Shown: positions 61,545-64,000 of the stretch, in pieces
Layout of the letters: every line of letters starts with the position of its first letter
Numbering within the stretch: position 1 is the first letter of the stretch
Assembly: GCA_002811645.1 (NCBI GenBank)
Contig: PDIP01000082.1
Coordinates: forward strand, 64,697-128,696
Source: Corallochytrium limacisporum
Taxonomy: Eukaryota; Opisthokonta
DNA length: 64,000 nt
Reading direction: 5' to 3'
Program-made: the position numbers and the translations under genes
Notes under the pieces: model-generated
What the model was told of the DNA's origin: nothing
The model's database searches: none
The model's input: the letters and a program-made list of their open reading frames with translations, nothing else

Positions 61545-62630
61545 GATTCAATCTAGTTCAGCTTTCTACCGATCTACAGACCGTTTACTTCAACATTACA
61601 CGCAACCACCGGAACGCCCACACGACTTTCCCTTCAAATACGTGGCACACTGGCCGGACGATCTAAAAATAAAATGGTGTTCCACGGTCACCGCAAGCGC
61701 CCCCCCCCCCTCCCCCCCCTTCTCCCTTTCGTCTGTCGTTTTCATTCCCTGTCCAACCAAACCTCCCTCGGGATCTATTAGCAATGTCCGGTACTTCGAT
61801 CATATGCACAACACTGGCCGGTGGGATTGAGTGCATGAGAGGTGAGACCGCAGGTGCCCTACTGGGTCCCAGGAAGACCTTACTGCTGGCCCGGCAAATA
61901 CGGCTGCGTAATCATTCGACGAAGCCACCGGTGGTACTGAAGGGCATAGTGGAGAAGACACCATAGTGAAACTATGGAATCTGGTCGGTACCCCCCTCCT
62001 TTTTTTTCTCGTTGTGCCTCCCACCCCCTCTCCGTTCCGTGCGGAAAGAAAATGGGAGTCCAGTTTCAATGGGGGGCACAGCCAATAAGTGTTCCAGTTT
62101 TCTTGTTGAGTTTGCGGGGTCCGTAATATTTGGCTCTTTCGAATACCGCTCGTGATATTTGTGGCCAAGGTGTCCGTTTTTGGTACCCAAGCCATAGAAA
62201 AGCAGGATTGGAATATTCCGGGCAGCTTTTGGCGCAAACAAGGGAACAGAATCAAAAATTGGTACATTCACTATAGGAACCATGGCAGGCACCGCACCCG
62301 AAAGATTCCGCGAAATGTCGTACGCGTGGAGTGGAAGCCGAAGCCCAAAACGCCGCGAAGAATTTCAAAAGTAACGTGCAAATCGCAAGTACGCCTCGGG
62401 GTCTCTTGACTCTCGCGCTTTCGCTGCGCAGCCACCAGGATAATATGGCGCTGAGTTCTTGAACATGCGCGAGCAATTTCTTCTTTGGTGCTTTCGTGAA
62501 CATGAACTATGGAACATGATAGGTTAAGAAACAAAAGGTACTTTAAACAGGAACACTCATCAACAGTGGGCTTGTCAGCTTGGTGACTACGCAATGGTTT
62601 TCAGGTTTAAGTGAAATACAAGCATTCAAC
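61545..62630. promoter_or_regulatory. Divergent intergenic region, isomerase / C2HC protein
   Basis: A 1.09 kb head-to-head region presumed to carry both promoters. A poly-C tract (61700-61718, interrupted by one T) lies about 160 bp upstream of the isomerase ATG. No additional gene was recognised. Confidence 0.55.
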
Positions 62631-63527
62631 ATGCCCGAATCTACTGCAGAAAAGAGCACTGATGCTTCCGGCAAGCGTACTGTTCTCGAAGTGGACGCAG
62701 ACACCGATCGGTTCAACGAAGTTCTTCGGGAAAACTTGCCGCAATACATGATCAACTGCCTCGTCGCTGCCGGTTTTGATAGCGAGGAACTGATTTCCAG
62801 TCTCCGGGTGCGGCCTCTACGCGGCACAACTTCTGATGATGATCTTGCTGCTATTGAAGACTACGTGGAGGAAGCTCTTCGTAACGATAAGGAATACACC
62901 GGTCCCACCCCCATTCGTGATGGTGTGCCGTTCCGATTCTTGATCGGCCACCGCAGGAAGCTCGCCCTGTTTGTTATGCACTTGCAGCAGAAGAATGCAG
63001 CGTCCTTGCGCAAAAAGAGGCGCGGATTTTCTAGTGGCATATCTAGTCATGGTGTAACGACTGACCCTGATACCATGCTGGCTAGGCTAAGTGACGCGCT
63101 CGGTATCTGGTGCGTGAAGCAGAAGGAAGACCGCCTGCGCTATCTGGTGGAAGGCCGTGACTACCAGGTACAGATTAAGACACAGAAGGGACGAAGTGAA
63201 GCTCGCTGCTTGTGCAACCACTGCAACAAGAGTTTCTTGTTGTCCACATCCGGTGACCGGTCGGTTCCAATTATATCAAATTTCACCAAGCATATTAAGG
63301 GCTGCAGCGAATACATTCTCAACTGGCAGAACGAAAACTTCGGCAAGACGGGCGGTAAGGACGGTGAGGCACCCACCCCTGCAGTGCCGAAATATGGACC
63401 CCAGGGAACAGACAAAGAGCCGGGTGAGAAGGAACCTGGAACCCCAGCGAAGAGCACCCCCGCTAAACCAACTCAAGGCTCCACGGCTACCCCAACCAGA
63501 AAGGGCGTCAGTTCTTTGCCACCTTAA
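62631..63527 (+). CDS. Unrecognised 298-residue protein with C2HC zinc finger-like motif
   Basis: No named family was recognised. An N-terminal helical region (about 25-90: RFNEVLRENLPQYMI, FDSEELISSLRV, AAIEDYVEEALRN) looks like a small SAM- or death-fold-like module. A basic stretch (LRKKRRGFSSG, 126-136) follows. Then Cys195-x2-Cys198-x22-His221-x3-Cys225 (CNHCNKSF...SNFTKHIKGC) forms a plausible C2HC zinc finger. The last 60 residues are Pro/Thr/Lys/Gly-rich and disordered. A nuclear or DNA-binding adaptor is possible but unproven. The ATG at 62631 (ATTCAAC context) is the first in the frame; the 17 codons upstream open only with TTG. Confidence 0.83.
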   Translation: MPESTAEKSTDASGKRTVLEVDADTDRFNEVLRENLPQYMINCLVAAGFDSEELISSLRVRPLRGTTSDDDLAAIEDYVEEALRNDKEYTGPTPIRDGVPFRFLIGHRRKLALFVMHLQQKNAASLRKKRRGFSSGISSHGVTTDPDTMLARLSDALGIWCVKQKEDRLRYLVEGRDYQVQIKTQKGRSEARCLCNHCNKSFLLSTSGDRSVPIISNFTKHIKGCSEYILNWQNENFGKTGGKDGEAPTPAVPKYGPQGTDKEPGEKEPGTPAKSTPAKPTQGSTATPTRKGVSSLPP

Positions 63528-63702
63528 ACCCGAAATAGGATATCAATATCACTTTCCAAACAGGATATAGTCCCATCACACATCGTTATACATCTATCCA
63601 TGTTCGATTTTGCTCACATGTTTGAGCATCTTGTTCATGTCCTCTTGCAAGTCATGGAACATCTCAAAACGAGTCATGGCCAATTGTATTTAGATTATTG
63701 CA
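63528..63702. other. Short convergent intergenic stretch with 27-codon frame
   Basis: It lies between the C2HC gene stop and the stop of the Lys-rich gene. A minus-strand ATG frame at 63594-63677 reads MTRFEMFHDLQEDMNKMLKH..., an amphipathic helix-like peptide. It could be an alternative 3' exon or chance. Confidence 0.35.
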
Positions 63703-64000
63703 TTACGCCGATTGTTCGGTCATAGATGTGTAGGAGAGAGCATTCTTAACAGCCACATCGACAATGTTGTGGGCAGTCCTTTCGTTCTCCTTTTGTTCCT
63801 GCTTCTTAGCTTTGGACTGTTCTTTTCGCTCTTTGGTTTTAGCTTGACGCTCTCGCTTTTCCTTCAACTTGGCCTCCTTGGCAGCCTCCTTGGCCTCTTT
63901 CTTATCGTCAGCCTTGGCCTCCTTCTTGTCCTCTGCCTTGATGTCCCTCTTGTCGTCGGTGTTTACATCCTTCTTGCCGTCCTTTTTCGCGTCCTTCTTA
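63703..64000 (-). CDS. Lys/Glu/Asp-rich protein, 3' end only (runs off window)
   Basis: An open minus-strand frame enters from the right edge and ends at TAA (63703-63705), giving the last 98 residues of a protein. The 64-residue stretch nearest the edge is almost wholly Lys, Asp, Glu, Ala and Arg (KKDAKKDGKKDV, KKEAKEAAKEAK, KERKEQSKAKKQEQKE). This looks like a long charged helix or disordered tail. The end, VDVAVKNALSYTSMTEQSA, is less biased. Regular codon use without stops over 297 nt supports coding. The start and function lie outside the window. It could be a nucleolar, ribosome-associated or cytoskeletal protein, but nothing decides this. Confidence 0.7.
   Translation of the reverse strand, partial: KKDAKKDGKKDVNTDDKRDIKAEDKKEAKADDKKEAKEAAKEAKLKEKRERQAKTKERKEQSKAKKQEQKENERTAHNIVDVAVKNALSYTSMTEQSA

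Noticed and set aside
1-64000. CRISPR arrays, insertion sequences, transposase or viral genes
   Set aside because: No spaced direct-repeat array and no transposase, integrase, reverse transcriptase or viral protein motif was seen in any frame.

Overview
This window is nuclear DNA from a unicellular eukaryote, most likely an opisthokont of the holozoan protist kind (ichthyosporean- or corallochytrid-like). That placement is an inference. The marker genes are animal-type (a Slingshot-family phosphatase with its SSH-N region, DDB1, U5 snRNP GTPase EFTUD2, HSD17B12-type ketoreductase, SREK1-like and LRRC58-like proteins), but they sit beside a fungal/protist-type cytochrome c peroxidase and a GATA finger with an 18-residue loop as in plants and fungi. 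Genes are intron-poor: uninterrupted reading frames run to more than 1,100 codons. One coding intron (GATA gene) and two likely 5'-leader introns can be read directly.

Layout. 1-14665 carries no supportable gene and is rich in microsatellites, homopolymer runs and one N gap. 14666-23784 is a minus-strand block: ubiquitin chain-elongation factor UFD2/E4, then three peroxisomal beta-oxidation genes (two tandem 2,4-dienoyl-CoA reductases and an acyl-CoA oxidase). 26161-27150 is mitochondrial cytochrome c peroxidase. 28514-38652 holds the Slingshot phosphatase, convergent EFTUD2, a 949-codon orphan whose ATG overlaps the stop of a small Pet117 gene, and a GNAT acetyltransferase. 38745-42059 is DDB1. 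42663-46725 contains two divergent paralogues of an unrecognised secreted/surface family with six matching cysteines. 46968-56488 holds HSD17B12-like, SREK1-like, a 774-residue probable mitochondrial protein, a spliced GATA-finger gene and an LRRC58-like protein. 56489-60590 is mostly non-coding with a second N gap. It is followed by a mitochondrial enoyl-CoA isomerase, an unrecognised C2HC protein and the 3' end of a Lys/Glu-rich gene running off the window.

Themes. Five genes act on fatty acids: two dienoyl-CoA reductases and an acyl-CoA oxidase that are adjacent, plus an ER ketoreductase and a mitochondrial enoyl-CoA isomerase. UFD2 and DDB1 serve ubiquitin ligation, EFTUD2 and SREK1-like serve splicing, and Pet117 and cytochrome c peroxidase relate to respiration. 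The intergenic DNA repeatedly carries self-complementary C-run/G-run blocks, and both assembly gaps are flanked by such runs.

The most interesting novelties are the six-cysteine surface-protein pair, the ATGA-overlapping Pet117/orphan gene pair, the spliced GATA gene, and the beta-oxidation cluster in which one tandem duplicate has lost its peroxisomal tail. All starts were chosen as ATG codons read in the sequence. Homology calls are from memory of the families, without database searches.
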